Shown piece after piece: positions 31,721-43,854 of a stretch of 64,000 nucleotides of DNA; the stretch's first letter is position 1; each line of letters begins with the position of its first letter. This DNA is from Berberis thunbergii. Lineage: Eukaryota; Streptophyta; Magnoliopsida; Ranunculales; Berberidaceae. Below the pieces are notes generated by a model. The model saw only the letters and a program-made list of their open reading frames with translations. It searched no databases and was not told the origin of the DNA. The position numbers were made by a program, and so were the translations under genes. The stretch spans positions 310,001 through 374,000 of the forward strand of contig QNQO01000814.1 in the NCBI GenBank assembly GCA_003290165.1. The letters run 5' to 3'.

Positions 31721-33090
31721 TTATGAAGACCCTTTAGCTAATTGCTTCAACTTAGCCACCACTTGATCCATGTATCTAGACTGAACATCTTTGTTCAAGA
31801 GCATCTCCTTCAGTTTTGCATGATTGTTTCTCACTTCTCTTGTTACTACGAGGTCCCCTCCACCATAACTGACCTTACGGCACGGCAAACATCCTCTTTA
31901 GTGAACTTCCCATCCTCTGCATGCCTCTCCACCTCCACAGCTACTTTGAGGTCCTTACTCATTAGCCTGGCATTGAAGAACTGGTCTCCCTTCTGAGGCA
32001 AAAGCACTAACTGGCAACCACCTGAGATCGCTTCAGCTAAAGATCCAAAGCCAGAGTGACATAAATAACCACCCACAGATTTGTGATTAAGAATCAGTTG
32101 CTGCTGAACCCACCCGCTGTGAATAAGGCCTCGGTCATTCACCCTATCTACAAACCCCTCTGGCAGAACCTCATCTTGAGTTGCACCTTCAGGGAATTTG
32201 AGAACTGCTAGGAATGGCACACCTGACTGTTCCAACCCAAGAAGCAGCTCTTGCAACTGCTCCTTGGATAAGACATCCTCACTACCAAAGGAGCAGTAAA
32301 TAACTGACCCTAAAGGGAAACGGCGAAGCCATGTATCCCACTTCTCGTCAAGAGGATCACTCTGTGGCTCTGGTAAGCTTAACCCAGCCAAAATCATTGG
32401 CTTCCCATATTGTTCGTGTATGTATTCACAGTACTTCTTCTCCATCTCTGGGGATGTCTTCATGATGATCAAGTCCGCCCCTTGCATGCAGACAACTATC
32501 CTTTCATGAAGGGATAAGTCATCACCATAGCGGTTGAAAGCGAATAGAAGTTGGCGAGCTTCAAAGGGTTGTAGAGTTATGGTTTTGGTTGGGTACCCTT
32601 GTGGTGGATGAGTTAAGTCCTCGGAGGAAGGAATCTGCCCTCCTGGACTGCATGCTGGGACCAAGTGATAAGCAACTGAAGTTGCACTTGTGACGCAGTA
32701 AAAAACCGGCTTTATACCAAGTTCATGAGCAATGGACGAGACATATTGAGCAAACTCATAAATTACGATATCCGGCTTGAGTAATGCCAACTCTCTTTCC
32801 ACCTGGTCTTTCAGAGAGTCAGTGGCAACAAGTAGCTTATGGAGCGGATTCTGAATCTCACGCTCTGTTGATTCGATAATGTTTACGTCAAGAGGAATCA
32901 TGTGAATTTTCTCTGGAAAACGAACAAATGGTTTGATCTTTGGCAGGCAGTCACGAGTGGCAAGGAAGGAAATGGTGAATCCATGTTGAGCCAATTGATT
33001 AGATAGTTGTATGAATGGATTAACATGACCAAATGGAAGCCATGGAAACATAGCTACACAGTGTTCTTTTTGTTGTTTGGTTATACTCAT
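31721..33090 (-). CDS. UDP-glycosyltransferase, UGT79-like, C-terminus frameshifted
   Basis: This intronless family-1 glycosyltransferase would transfer a sugar from a UDP-sugar to a small acceptor such as a flavonoid glycoside. The true ATG is at 33090 (MSITKQQKEH); a TTG 12 bp upstream is in frame but not a likely start. His22 in PWLPFGHVNPF is the expected catalytic base. At the usual partner Asp the motif reads YEFAQ, i.e. Glu. The 44-residue PSPG box occupies residues 327-370, beginning WVQQQLIL and ending LPQKGDQ, with HSGFGS instead of HCGWNS, as in UGT79 relatives. The frame stops at 31846 (residue 414), but one extra G in the GGGG run at about 31853-31856 would restore a family-like C-terminus ending at 31721. 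Either a natural 1-nt deletion or an assembly error explains this. Confidence 0.88.
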
Positions 33091-33154
33091 TATATCACTC
33101 AACTCCAGTAGAAGCTATTTCATCTACTTTGCTCTGTTCTCTCATCCTAAGCTC

Positions 33155-33170
33155 TCAGTTATATAAATTA
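33155..33170 (-). promoter_or_regulatory. Candidate TATA box of the UGT gene
   Basis: The minus strand reads AATTTATATAACTG about 65-80 bp upstream of the ATG, a plausible TATA position for a short leader. Confidence 0.45.
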
Positions 33171-33282
33171 GGCACACTTACCTCATGCATGCAGGTTGAC
33201 CATTTGTTACATGGAATTATTTGACCATTTGTTTCATGGCATTTTCAAGCCAGTCCTCACACATCCCACCACTTGCAGTCCG

Positions 33283-33462
33283 TCTAATTGTCGAGGAAAG
33301 CAGCGAGGGACCATACAGGGGGGAGGGGGAGTCGTCCATCCCCCGGGATGTGCATTTGACTTTTCAATGCACACATTCCAAAGTTAAAAATGCATATCCC
33401 GGGGGAGTGAACGGCTCCCCCTCCCCCTATGGGGTCCCTCGCTGATTTCCTCAACAATTAGA
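33283..33462. mobile_element. Foldback (snapback) MITE 1
   Basis: The arms TCTAATTGTCGAGGAAAGCA and the inverse of TGATTTCCTCAACAATTAGA pair, continuing through GCGAGGGACC and CCCCCGGGAT blocks, so nearly the whole 180 bp is one imperfect palindrome. A fragment with the same GAGGAAAACAGCGAGGGG start lies at 35017-35080. Confidence 0.75.
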
Positions 33463-33518
33463 TTTTTTCCACCACTTGTCTTGATCAATTTTAATAGAGC
33501 TTTGCTACAGAGCGAGGG

Positions 33519-33660
33519 AGGGGTCGAGGGAAAGGGGAGAGGGATGGGTGTAACCACCCATCCTCCTCGGGATGAGCGCATTGCTTTGGAGATGCACAGG
33601 TGCTCATCCCGAGGAGGATGAGTGGTTACACCCATCCCTCGCTCCTTTCCCTCGACCCCT
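33519..33660. mobile_element. Foldback (snapback) MITE 2
   Basis: AGGGGTCGAGGGAAAGGGGA on the left mirrors CTTTCCCTCGACCCCT on the right, and the inner arms GTAACCACCCATCCTCCTCG mirror CGAGGAGGATGAGTGGTTAC. It lies 56 bp from MITE 1 and shares the CATCCC-style core but differs in sequence. Confidence 0.75.
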
Positions 33661-33898
33661 AGAATTTTCCAATTTAATATTGTGAAAAATAGTCATTTGT
33701 GCCTGGGGATGATTTAATGGTTTTTTTCGCAAATAAATTGGATCACCTCTTGCAACACCGTACTATTCATGGTGATCTAATTCTTCTATCACTTTATTTA
33801 AGAAATTGTTGGTCAACTATTACAACACAATAATAATATTTTTTTTTGTTACAAATATGTCAATTTGGTGTATTATGATGAGAACTTATCGTCAACAT

Positions 33899-34029
33899 GC
33901 CAATGGCATGACAGCTCAACGGTTAGAGCTTGGCGGATGGTACCACTAGGTCATGGGTTCAAACCCAGCTTGCGACATCTTTATGGGTTCTGGGATCCTA
34001 TAAAAACCATGTTTGTCTTTCAAAAAAAA
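33899..34029 (+). mobile_element. tRNA-derived SINE with perfect 16-bp target duplication
   Basis: This is a 131-bp element between two copies of AACTTATCGTCAACAT (33883-33898 and 34030-34045). It contains a box-A-like GACAGCTCAACGGTTAGAGC and a box B GGGTTCAAACCC, the internal RNA polymerase III promoter of tRNA-derived SINEs, and ends in an A-run after CTTTC. It is short with a poly(A) tail and depends on LINE machinery for movement. Confidence 0.92.
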
Positions 34030-34045
34030 AACTTATCGTCAACAT

Positions 34046-35278
34046 TCTCAACTGATTGCATTAATGTAGAGGAGGTGGAAAGCTGAAAAAAAAAAAAGTA
34101 GGTGGGTATAGAGTGCTATCCAGACCTCCGGATGTAACATCTAAAGATTGAATGTATGCACTTGAAAACCCTATTCAATGCTATCACTACATCATAAAGG
34201 GGTTTTTGTTATAGCTCTTACATGTTGCTAAAATGAATTGTAACACTTTTGTGCCCATACCAAATGAGGTGATGCTAATATTTGTATCATCAACCAACCT
34301 ATACTAATGGAATAATTGCAACATGATAAAACTAATACTAAATTTTATATAGTTACATACACTAGTAATACTAATTTCAAATGAAGTTGATACTCGATTT
34401 TGTTTTGTATCATTTAAAAACTATAGCTAATTTCAAACATTTTCCAAATAAAAAAAAAGCTAAAAATGGATAGTACACGTCTAAAATCTTCATAAACTAC
34501 TACATTCAAGTCTTAGAGGTACGTATAGCAAAACCTATATTTTAAATGAATTTCGAAGTAAACAAGTAGTAAGAAAATAATGTACCAACAAAAGTTATAT
34601 GAAAAAATGTATGTGCTCTTATTGAGTCATCAATGTAATCGAAACATGTAAAAGAATATACAATAATCTCTAAATCCAAAAAAAAAAAAAAAACGAACTA
34701 GCTTGGTACATTTTGTTTATGCCGGCTGCATACTAGTTAATTTTGTCTGATACTAGCAATTTAACACCTAATTAATATTTCAAAAGAACTAAAATGAAAC
34801 TGCCATTAATGAGCAAATAAGTGAAACTGATCTAGTGAGCTGATCTGATCCAGTGAAACTGTCATTAATGAGCGGATAAGACAACTGATCCAGTGAGAAA
34901 ACATGCTGATCCATTGAGAAAGCAAGTTGATTCAATAAACAAACACAAGATAAATTTGGTTAAATGAATCATTTATTTGAAGTCATAAATTTACCAAAAA
35001 TTATAATCATCGACGAAAATGGCGAGGAAAACAGCGAGGGGTTGGGGGGGGGGGGGGTGGTCCATCCCCCTGGGATGCGTGCGTTGAACCGTTCTAAATT
35101 ACAATCACTTTCAGTTAACCTGTGTTATTTTTCCTTATGACTGCTCAACCTTCTTTTCTTTTCGGAGCACACAAAGTTATGTTATTTAACCGTACAAGAT
35201 CTAACTGTGTATGCTTTGATTGCACCAACTACATGAACATATACAGCTAATAATATCTGGAACCAGAAATTCTAAATG
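34046..35278. other. AT-rich intergenic stretch with small repeats, no gene seen
   Basis: No coding frame is recognisable. Around 34800-34930 short motifs such as CTGATCCAGTGA and ATTAATGAGC recur. At 35017-35080 there is a fragment of foldback MITE 1 with a run of about 13 G. Confidence 0.5.
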
Positions 35279-35434
35279 GCCTGGGTTTCCAGCCTGGGTT
35301 GACTGCCTGGGGGCCGAATTTACACCTTTGCCCCCCCTCTTTAACAATCTTTTTGAAAAAGTGTTTAAAAAGGAGGGGGCAAAAGTGTAAATTCACCCAC
35401 CCAGGCAGTCAACCCAGGCTGAAAACCCCAGGCC
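35279..35434. mobile_element. Foldback MITE 3 (156 bp, near-perfect palindrome)
   Basis: The left arm GGCCTGGGTTTCCAGCCTGG continues to GTTGACTGCCTGGG and AATTTACACCTTTGCCCCCC. The right arm is its inverse ending in CCCCAGGCC. The arms enclose a short AATCTTTTTGAAAAAGTG loop. It is non-coding. Confidence 0.8.
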
Positions 35435-36099
35435 AGCTAAAAAGCTCATCTGGAACTTAGACAAGAATGTATTAAATCTATGAAGGTAGTTGAGATTCAT
35501 GGCCATGTTCATCAGTGATGCCTGGCAAGAAGTCCTACAATTGATTTGTGTTGATATATTTGAAGAGACAGTTGAGCTGCCTAATGATGATTCAAAGGAC
35601 CGTGCAGTTAATTGATATGGCGATGCCTAAACTACTGCAAGATGAAATTGCTAAATCAATCATTGCCGATGAAATGTATTTTTTCATAATAATTGATTCC
35701 AAATCTAAAGACGGATGTAATGAATGATTTCAAATGTAGCTCAATATAGAACTCAAACATGGCTTTTGAGAACACAAGGTTTTTAAGCTAACTCCAAGTT
35801 CAGAAGTGATTTCTTCTTTTCCTAGGTCATACTTTCCATGTCATTCTAATTCGTGGTAGTACGGGATATTTCATTGTAAAAAAAAAAAAAAAAGGCTCAT
35901 AAAAAACCCTAGGGGTAATGCAAAAAATTCAGGTGCATATGAAATGCCTACAATGTTTTGGTAATGTGAGTGCTTTTATGATATTATCGATGGCTAAAAC
36001 AAAAAGATGGGAGAGAGTGAAAAGGGTTATCCACCCTGAGATTGAAAATGACCATGTATTTTGAAAAACTATTCTTGATCACGAGAAAATGTTCACAAC
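35435..36099. other. Intergenic stretch, no gene seen
   Basis: No recognisable gene. There is a run of about 16 A near 35878-35893. Short frames lack domain similarity. Confidence 0.45.
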
Positions 36100-36745
36100 T
36101 TTGCAAATATTCAATAAGTTAGAGATAATCATAAAATTCGTTTTTCGTGTCTCTCTTGCTATATATTTCTTCTCGGAGGTGCTCAACCTATGCGATATGG
36201 ACTAGTTAATTTTCCCATGGAGGACTTCTTGTTTGTATCTCGTTTTCCACATTGGATTTTTTTTATTTCCTAATACTAATTGTGGAAACCATTTCTTGGA
36301 ATGCAGTTATTTTTAACACTACTATCCATCAACAAATTCATTTATTGAACCTACTATTTGACACCACCACTATAATTTTTATTTTATTTATTTATTTATT
36401 TATTTCTCTCGTCTCTTTCTCTCTCCTCTGCCATCAACAACAGCAGCAAAACTGGAACAACTCACATTGTCACCACTATCGCATGTCGTGGCTCCTTTCT
36501 TTCTCTCCTCCCCGGCTTCTTATTTATTTCTTTATTTATTCAACAAAAACAACAATTGATGCCCCGCCTTGCCCCACTTTGCTGCTAATTCTCCGCCACG
36601 CCTCATCGTGGTTGCCTCATCGTTGACGTTTTGCCTCCTTTCTTCTCTCCCTCCTTTTATATTCTCTTTTTTCTTTCTTTCTTCTTAAACAGTAGGTTGT
36701 GCCTCCTTTCTTCTATCCCCCATTCCGATCTCGCAATATGTTGTG
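36100..36745. repeat. Dispersed ~0.6-kb repeat, copy B
   Basis: It matches 18440-19075 in the same orientation. It contains expanded TTTATTTATTTATTTATT microsatellite and a CT-rich tract, with no coding potential. Confidence 0.7.
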
Positions 36746-36785
36746 GGTTTAAGTGGCCTAAACAAACAGGCTAATTTGACCCACT

Positions 36786-38263
36786 TGTAATAACCACAAG
36801 TGCACGGTGTCTAACTGGTAGACAATGGCAAGTACGGGTCGATCCTACGAGGAAGGTGAATTAAATTGAATTTAATAATTTACCTAAACTAATTTGGAGA
36901 AAATGGGGGTTACAGTGTTTAAAATTCCGAGTTAAACAAAAGTAATAAAAATAACAATAAATAAAAGAAAAGAGTTGGAGGCCGGAAACCACAATTTGCA
37001 AAATATTTTTCAAGCTCCTAAAATTATATTCAATTTTTCTTATTATTTCAATTTCAAATAAATGACTCTAGCAATGTAAAAACTCTTAGCATTAATGTCT
37101 TGTTAGGGCACAATTAATCACAAGTTTAATTATTCAATTAAAACATGCTTGATTTATAACATAATATTTTTCTAACAACCTAAGATTGCATGACACATTA
37201 GGTGAAAGTAAAATATTATAAATCGCGAATCAATTAATATTAATCATGGAATAATAAAGTAAAACTAAAATTAATTTTAGAGTTTGAGACTTAATTCACT
37301 GTGGTGTTATGAGCATTCAGCAAGGTGCAAACAGGAACAAGTTCAGTGTGGCTTAGCAGATCCCAGTGGGTGCAAATAGTTCTGATCTTTCTCAGTCGAG
37401 GTGCTCTCAGCAAGATCCACTGGGTGCCAGTAGTGTCAACTTGATTTAAGTCTTTGTGGTGGTACTGAGTTATAAGGTGGGGTGCAAATAGTACCCCAAC
37501 CTTTCTTCCTCAATTCGAACAGAGAGAGAAGCGTGAAGACGTTGTGGGCGATCTGCTCCTATCTGTGGTGGGCGATCTGCGACAAGAGCTGATGTGTCTT
37601 CCGACGAAAGAATGTTGGTAGTGGTTGATGAGCGATGTGATAAAGAAAATGAATGAGAGAGGAGAACCGAGTGATGAGTGGTGGTGCAACCGGTGACAGT
37701 GGTTAAAGATGAAGTGAAATAGGGTTGTCACGCCCCTGTTTTGGTGGAGTGAATGAGAGAAAATAGAGATGGATAGGCTGTGAGTGGTGATTTTGCTTGG
37801 TTGGGATGGTGATGAGATTCACAAATTGTGAATAAGAGGTTTTGGTATTCTGTATTATTTTTTCCTTTCCATTCTCTTTTCCCCCTTTCTTATTCATTTC
37901 TATTGTATTTATAGAGAATTAAGAAAATGAACTTGAACAAGTTAAGGGAATGGTTCAATGAGTGATTTAAGGCTTAAATCAAACTAGAATCTTGGATAAT
38001 TAAGAGAATATGCTTTGGGTTTGATTGGGTTTGGGTTTACGGATTTGGTTTTGGGTTTGGTTTTGAGTTTAGGCTATTCTCACCTCCACTTCCTTTGAAG
38101 TCACCGTCTGTGATTTATTCATTGTATTTTTCTTTGATTTCTTCGTTATTGCTCCGAATTCTACAAAAACACAAAAATTTATAATTAATTTAAAATAAAA
38201 TAAAACAAGGATTAACAAAAATATAATAAGAGTTAAAAAAATGTTATAATTATGTGATTATCA
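36786..38263 (-). repeat. 3' LTR of the Athila/Tat-like element
   Basis: On the + strand it runs TGTAATAACCACAAGTGCAC to TTATGTGATTATCA, a TG...CA boundary, and abuts the polypurine tract. The GGTCGATCCTACGAGG motif near its 3' end (element sense) is shared in style with the solo LTR at 6998. Confidence 0.8.
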
Positions 38264-38280
38264 AATACCCCCAAACCTAT

Positions 38281-40215
38281 ATTTTGCTAGTCCTCGAGCA
38301 AAACAAAGAAGAAAATCGAAAAGAAAATCCTAACTCACTTTCGCAGGCATTGTCGATTGCACTTACCTTTGAAAACGTGCAACAAGGCTTTGAACCCCTA
38401 GATTACCTCTAGGGGTCGAGTTATAGTCTCGTGAGGGTTTCCAGAAAATGTTACCCACAAACATTACTGACTCAACAAAACTTGGTCAAACAGTATTTAT
38501 TTTAAAACTTCAAGATATGCAAGAAACCAACAGTGTCATTTTCGTGTATCAGCAAATCTCTAAATAATTTAATATTCTCCAAAAGTTAGAAAAAATTCAT
38601 AATCATCCTAAACTCAATGTGTGTGTGTGTGAAAAGCACTATCAACATAACTTTTCATTTTAAAGTAAAATAATGACTAAATCTCCTGTAGAAATTTTGT
38701 TTTGACTTCAAACCTCTTATGTCACTCACAATAAAGCACTCAGAGATTTGGTATTTCACTCAGTTTATATGTGAGGAAAGAGTAAATAATGGAAAACAAT
38801 CATCTCACATATAGTATTATGAAAAACAGACTTTTCAAGAATGGAATGAACATGATCTCATGGAAAGAAATATCAATTACTTTTGGGAATGTTGAATCAA
38901 ACACCATAGGTCTTGGTTATTAAATTTCCACATCTACAGAACCAACCTTTACCTAAGATCAACTAGGACTTTGTTGGGTTGTAACGGGGCTTAGGTAATG
39001 GTTAATAAGGAATGTCAAAAGGATTCTAACAAAAATTTTCTATTAATGTATACACCCATTCACGAACAATTAGGGCTATCAAGAATAAACCAATGTTGCG
39101 CATCATCAATTTTTTCTTCATTCTCACATCTTTATCCTCATTGAGGAATCATTTTTTTTTATATAACATAGAGGATTTATGAAATATCTAATATTTTGCT
39201 CTTTCATGCCCTTTTTACACTAAGTATATTCATCCATACACATTCCCAGAAAAGTTGGATAAAGGTTAATGGGTTAACAAATAAAAGTTATTTTAAGGCT
39301 ACAAAAAGGCTAATGTTATGGGTAAGTTAAAAGGCTAGTTAATGGTCTAAAGAAAGAAAAGGAAAAAAACATGTCTAGATCATTTTCTAAATTCGGGTCA
39401 GTATTATGACATTTAATTGAATAAGCCAAGAAGTTCTAGTGTAATAATTCAATTTTGATGTCATTCCCAAAGCAATTGATCAGAAAAAAGAGAATAATGA
39501 GATCATCAATGAGATAATACGGACTCAAGAAAAATCAGAGTTTATGTATAACCCTCGAAAAAATAGAAAGGTTCAAACTTTCAGGGTTAAGTCTCCACTA
39601 TTATTCTAAGGTTTTCTAGTATAAACTTCACTCGTCAACTTTAAGTTATGCTAACATGGCTCATGGTGCAAAGATAATCGAGTTGAAAAATCTTATGAAC
39701 TAGATCTAACTTAAGGATCATACTAAACTTTAAGTTTTTATCAATATACCAATATGTCAAGTTGGCTTGCATTTTCTTGAACATAAAACATTTAAAATCC
39801 ATTTTCATAATCGCAAAAGACCAAGTTTTCTTGACAGAAAAAACACAATTTTTTTTAAGAATAAGAAAAGAAAACACTACGAAAAATTCACCGACTCTTG
39901 AACCCTACCCCCAAACATTATCCTCAATGTTTAACAAAATAATTCTTACAAATGAATGAAATAAGTACATGAAAGGATGTTAGAACAATATTACTGTGGT
40001 GAAGATTTTACCAATTTTCACAAGTAATCCACCGATGAGAGCTCAGAGACAAAAGAATTGTGGATTAGTTAATAGAAATAGATAAAATACACACTCAACA
40101 TGCACTCTTACAACGAAAGGTGGGTTGCTTTCCAGTAGCGCTTGGTTTAACGTCATCAGCTCGACAAAACCCAAAAGATCCTCAATTCTGATACACAGGG
40201 TCCTCTAATAGAATC
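38281..40215 (-). other. 3' non-coding region of the gypsy element
   Basis: It lies between the integrase end and the polypurine tract. Just after the coding end the minus strand has CGCTACTGGAAAGCAACCCA, a motif that commonly follows pol in this lineage. No additional ORF is recognisable. Confidence 0.55.
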
Positions 40216-40218
40216 ACA

Positions 40219-41340
40219 TCAACCTCGACTTCTAATCGAGGGTAACTCTAAAAATGGCTTAAGTCGTTGACCATTTACCTTAAATACATGGTCATCCTTA
40301 GGGTTAACGATCTCCACAGCTCCATGTGGGAACACTGCTTTCACAATATAAGGTCCAGACCACCGAGATCTCAACTTTTCCAGGAAAAAATCGTAATCGA
40401 GAGTTGCACAACAAAACTTTTTGAGACGGTTCAAAGGACTTACGAAGAATGGATTTATCATGAAATATCTTCGTTCGTTCTTTGTAGATTTTGGCATTGT
40501 GGTACGCCTCATTTCGGATCTCTTCCAACTCATTAAGTTGAAGATTACGATGCGATCCAACCTTGACCATATCAAAATTGAACGTTTTGATGGCCCAATA
40601 TGCACGATGTTCCAATTTCACAGGCAAATGACATGTTTTTTCCAAAAACAAGCCTATATGGAGACATTCCAATCGGGGTCTTAAATGTTGTTCTATAGCC
40701 CAGAGAGCATCACTCAGACGTTGAGATCAGTCTTTACGATTTGGTCTGACTGTTTTCTCTAGAATGTTTTTAATCTCCCGATTGGAAAGTTCAACTTGCC
40801 CACTTGTTTGTGGATGATAGGGGGTGCCAACTTTATGAGTAATGGAGTATTTTTTACTAATAGCTCGAATGGTCTATTGCAAAAATGAGAACCACCGTCA
40901 CTTATAATGGCAGGCGGAATACCAAAACGAGAAAATATATTATCTTTCAAGAATCTTACTACAACCCTGTGGTCATTCGTTTTACATGGTATTGCTTCTA
41001 CCCATTTGGACACATAATCCACAGCAACAAGGATGAAAAGATTGCCAAACGAATGCTGGAACATCAAAATTTTCAACCACAAGAATATTAGTAAGGGACA
41101 TCATGTTGCGACGAGAAATGGAACTCATTCGTTGGCATCGGTCACAAGTGGTGCAAAAGGCATGAGTATCTCGAAAAGGGTAGGCCAATAAAAACCACTC
41201 TGCAAAACTTTTGCAGCTGTCTTTCTCGAGCTAAAATGACCACCACAAGCTTGCTCATGACAAAATGAGATGATGCTGTGAAATTCACTCTCAGGAATAC
41301 ATCTCCTAATAACCTGATCAGGACAATACTTGAACAAGTA
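40219..41340 (-). pseudogene. Gypsy integrase (frameshifted)
   Basis: Pieces in several frames give the HHCC zinc-binding region (CHEQACGGHFSSRKTAAKVL then CTTCDRCQR), the core ([20 protein letters not shown], then [14 protein letters not shown]) and the C-terminal part ([20 protein letters not shown]; later [12 protein letters not shown]). Core acidic residues are retained up to IISDGG. The DDE Glu region ([12 protein letters not shown], expected HPQTNGQAE) is altered by substitution and a stop. Confidence 0.85.
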
Positions 41341-41399
41341 TGGATCATCCCAGAATAAATATCTAACCTCAGCAAGAAATTTGGATCTATCTTGTTTAG

Positions 41400-42701
41400 A
41401 CTACTTAAAAGAAAGTTGACCTAAAGGAAGTTGACCTGTAACAAGATAGTTCACGATATCTGCATACCAAGGTTATTGGGAGAGAGCAAATAATTGCTCA
41501 TCAGGAAATGACTCATTCAATGGTAAATATTCTCTAGATGACTCTACCAGAAGTCTAGATAAATGGTCAGCTACAACGCTTTTCAAACCTTTCTTGTCCC
41601 GAATTTCAATATCAAACTCTTATAGCAATAGGACCCATCGAATTAAGCGAGGTTTAGCATCCTTTTTAGAGAAAATATACTTTAACGCCGCATGATCAGT
41701 AAAAATAATTACTTTGGATCCTATAAGGTAAGACCGAAATTTGTCTAAAGCAAATACTACAGCTAATAACTCTTTTTCAGTGGTGGAGTAATAAAGTTGT
41801 GCGTCTTGTAGAGTTCTACTAGCGCAATAAATGACATGTGGCTTTTTTATCCAATCGTTGTCCTAGGACAGCTCCAAGTGCAAAGTCGGAAGCATCATAC
41901 ATAAGCTCAAAGGGAAAGTTCCAATTAGGAGATTAGATGATTGGAGCTGAAGTCGATAATTGTTTAAGCTTCTCAAAAGCTTTCAAACAATCTTCATCAA
42001 AAACAAAAACTGCGTCTTTAGCAAGTAAATCGCATAAAGGACGAGCGATTTTGCTAAAGTATTTGATGAATCTCCGATAAATCCAGCATGGCCTAGAAAA
42101 GGTCTAATTTTCTTAACCGCATTTGGAGGCGGAAGACTCGAAATTAAATCAATTTTGGCTTTGTCGACTTCAATTCTCTTGTGTGAAATTACATGTCCAA
42201 GAACAATGCCCTGTCGTACCATAAAATGACATTTCTCCCAATTTAAGACAAGATTTTTCTCCACACATCTATTTAACACTAAAGTTAAATGATGTAAACA
42301 TTCATCAAATGAATCACCAAATACTGAGAAATCATCCATAAACACCTCGAGGAACCTCTAAACCATATCGGAAAAAACACTAAGCATGCACCGCTGAAAA
42401 GTAGCGGGTGCGTTACACAATCCAAAGAGCATCTCCGATATGCGAAAGTACCAAAGGGACAAGTGAATGTGGTCTTCTCTTGATCCTCGGGTGCAATGGG
42501 GATTTGGTTATAACCGGAATACCCATCACGAAAATAATAGTAATCATGTCCGGCTAACCTTTCAAGCATCTGATCAATGAAAGGAAGAGGAAAGTGATCC
42601 TTCATTGTGACCAAGTTCAACTTACGATAATCAATACATACTTGCCACCCCATGGTCATGTGGGTTGGTACTAATTCATTCTTGTCATTCTTGATTACCA
42701 T
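41400..42701 (-). pseudogene. Gypsy reverse transcriptase and RNase H (decayed)
   Basis: RT blocks WQVCIDYRKLNLVTMKDHFP and QIPIAPEDQEKTTFTCPFG lie in one frame, and MFMDDFSVFGDSFDECL with LGHVIS in another, showing a frameshift around 42350. RNase H sequence is recognisable only as remnants near 41900-41600. Confidence 0.85.
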
Positions 42702-43051
42702 TACCCCTGACTTCTTTGGGACAACTTGAACAGGACTGACCCAAGGACTCCGAAATTGGGTAGATTATACCCACATCCAACAATTTGAGCACTTCGGCTT
42801 GGACAACTTTTTTTAGATTAGGATTAAGTCTACGTTGCATTTCACGCGATACTTTGGCATTATCTTCGATATGAATGTGATGCATGCAAACGATTGGACT
42901 TATTCCTTTAATATCCGCGATAGTCCACCCAAGTGTTGTTTTATGTTCTTTTAAAACATCTAACAATTTTCCTTCTTGTTCTTCAGTCAATGCAGATGAA
43001 ATAATAACAGGTAAAGTATTGTCAACACCTAAAAATGCATACTTGAGGTTG

Positions 43052-43854
43052 TCAGGTAATACTTTTAGGCCAAGCTTGGGTGGTGGTTTCAACGAAAGGG
43101 ACTTGTTTTGACTCACTGAGTGGAAGAGGTTCCACCCTAGACTTCCATTTATAACTGATTTCCATTATAGGGGTAGAGTCAAGCAAAGCATTGACTTCCC
43201 TGATGGAATCATTAATATCGAAATCTAAATTAAAATGAGTCAAACAAGCCTCTAAAGGATCATTAAACTGAGGAAATGAATGTTCCGCCAAACTCTCAAT
43301 CATGTTAACCTCAAAGCAATCCTCAGACTCGGGAGGTTGTTGACTTACATTGAATACGTTGAGTTCGAAGGTCATGTTACCAAATGATAATTTCATGATT
43401 CCATTTCGGCAGTTAATGATAGCATTGGATATGGCCAAAAATGGACGACCCAAAATAACTGGAATGTGAGTAGAGGGATTGTGAACAGATTGTGTGTCAA
43501 GGACTATGAAGTCCACAGGAAAATAAAATTTGTCAACCTTAATGATCACATTCTCTATCACACCGCGGTGGACTCGGATAGATCTGTCTGCCAATTACAT
43601 TGTACTTGAGTTGGTTTCAACTCACTAAGACCCAATTGCACATATACTGAATATGACAATAGATTAACACTTGCCCCTAAATCTAATAGTGCCTTCCCAA
43701 TCATATGATCACTAATCACACATGAAATAGTCGGGCAACCAGGATCTCTATACTTAGATGGGGTTTTGTGTTGAAGGATGGAGTTGACTTGCTCAGTTAG
43801 GAAGGCTCTTTTGTACACATTCAATTTTCGCTTTTGTGTATACAAATCCTTCAA
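43052..43854 (-). pseudogene. Gypsy aspartic protease region (frameshifted)
   Basis: Frame 43854-43558 holds KYRDPGCPTISCVI and ALLDLGASVNLLSYSVYVQL, where DLGAS is the active-site equivalent in this lineage. The following frame 43594-43052 continues with VHRGVIENVIIKVDKFYFPVDF and HIPVILGRPFLA, matching the second conserved strand. Confidence 0.85.

Noticed and set aside
33091..33102. In-frame TTG twelve bases upstream as UGT start
   Set aside because: The ATG at 33090 gives the usual UGT N-terminus length. A TTG start is very unlikely for a plant nuclear gene.
33888..33975. Possible tRNA gene with GGGTTCAAACCC
   Set aside because: No complete cloverleaf is present, and the unit ends in poly(A) between 16-bp duplications. 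It is a SINE.
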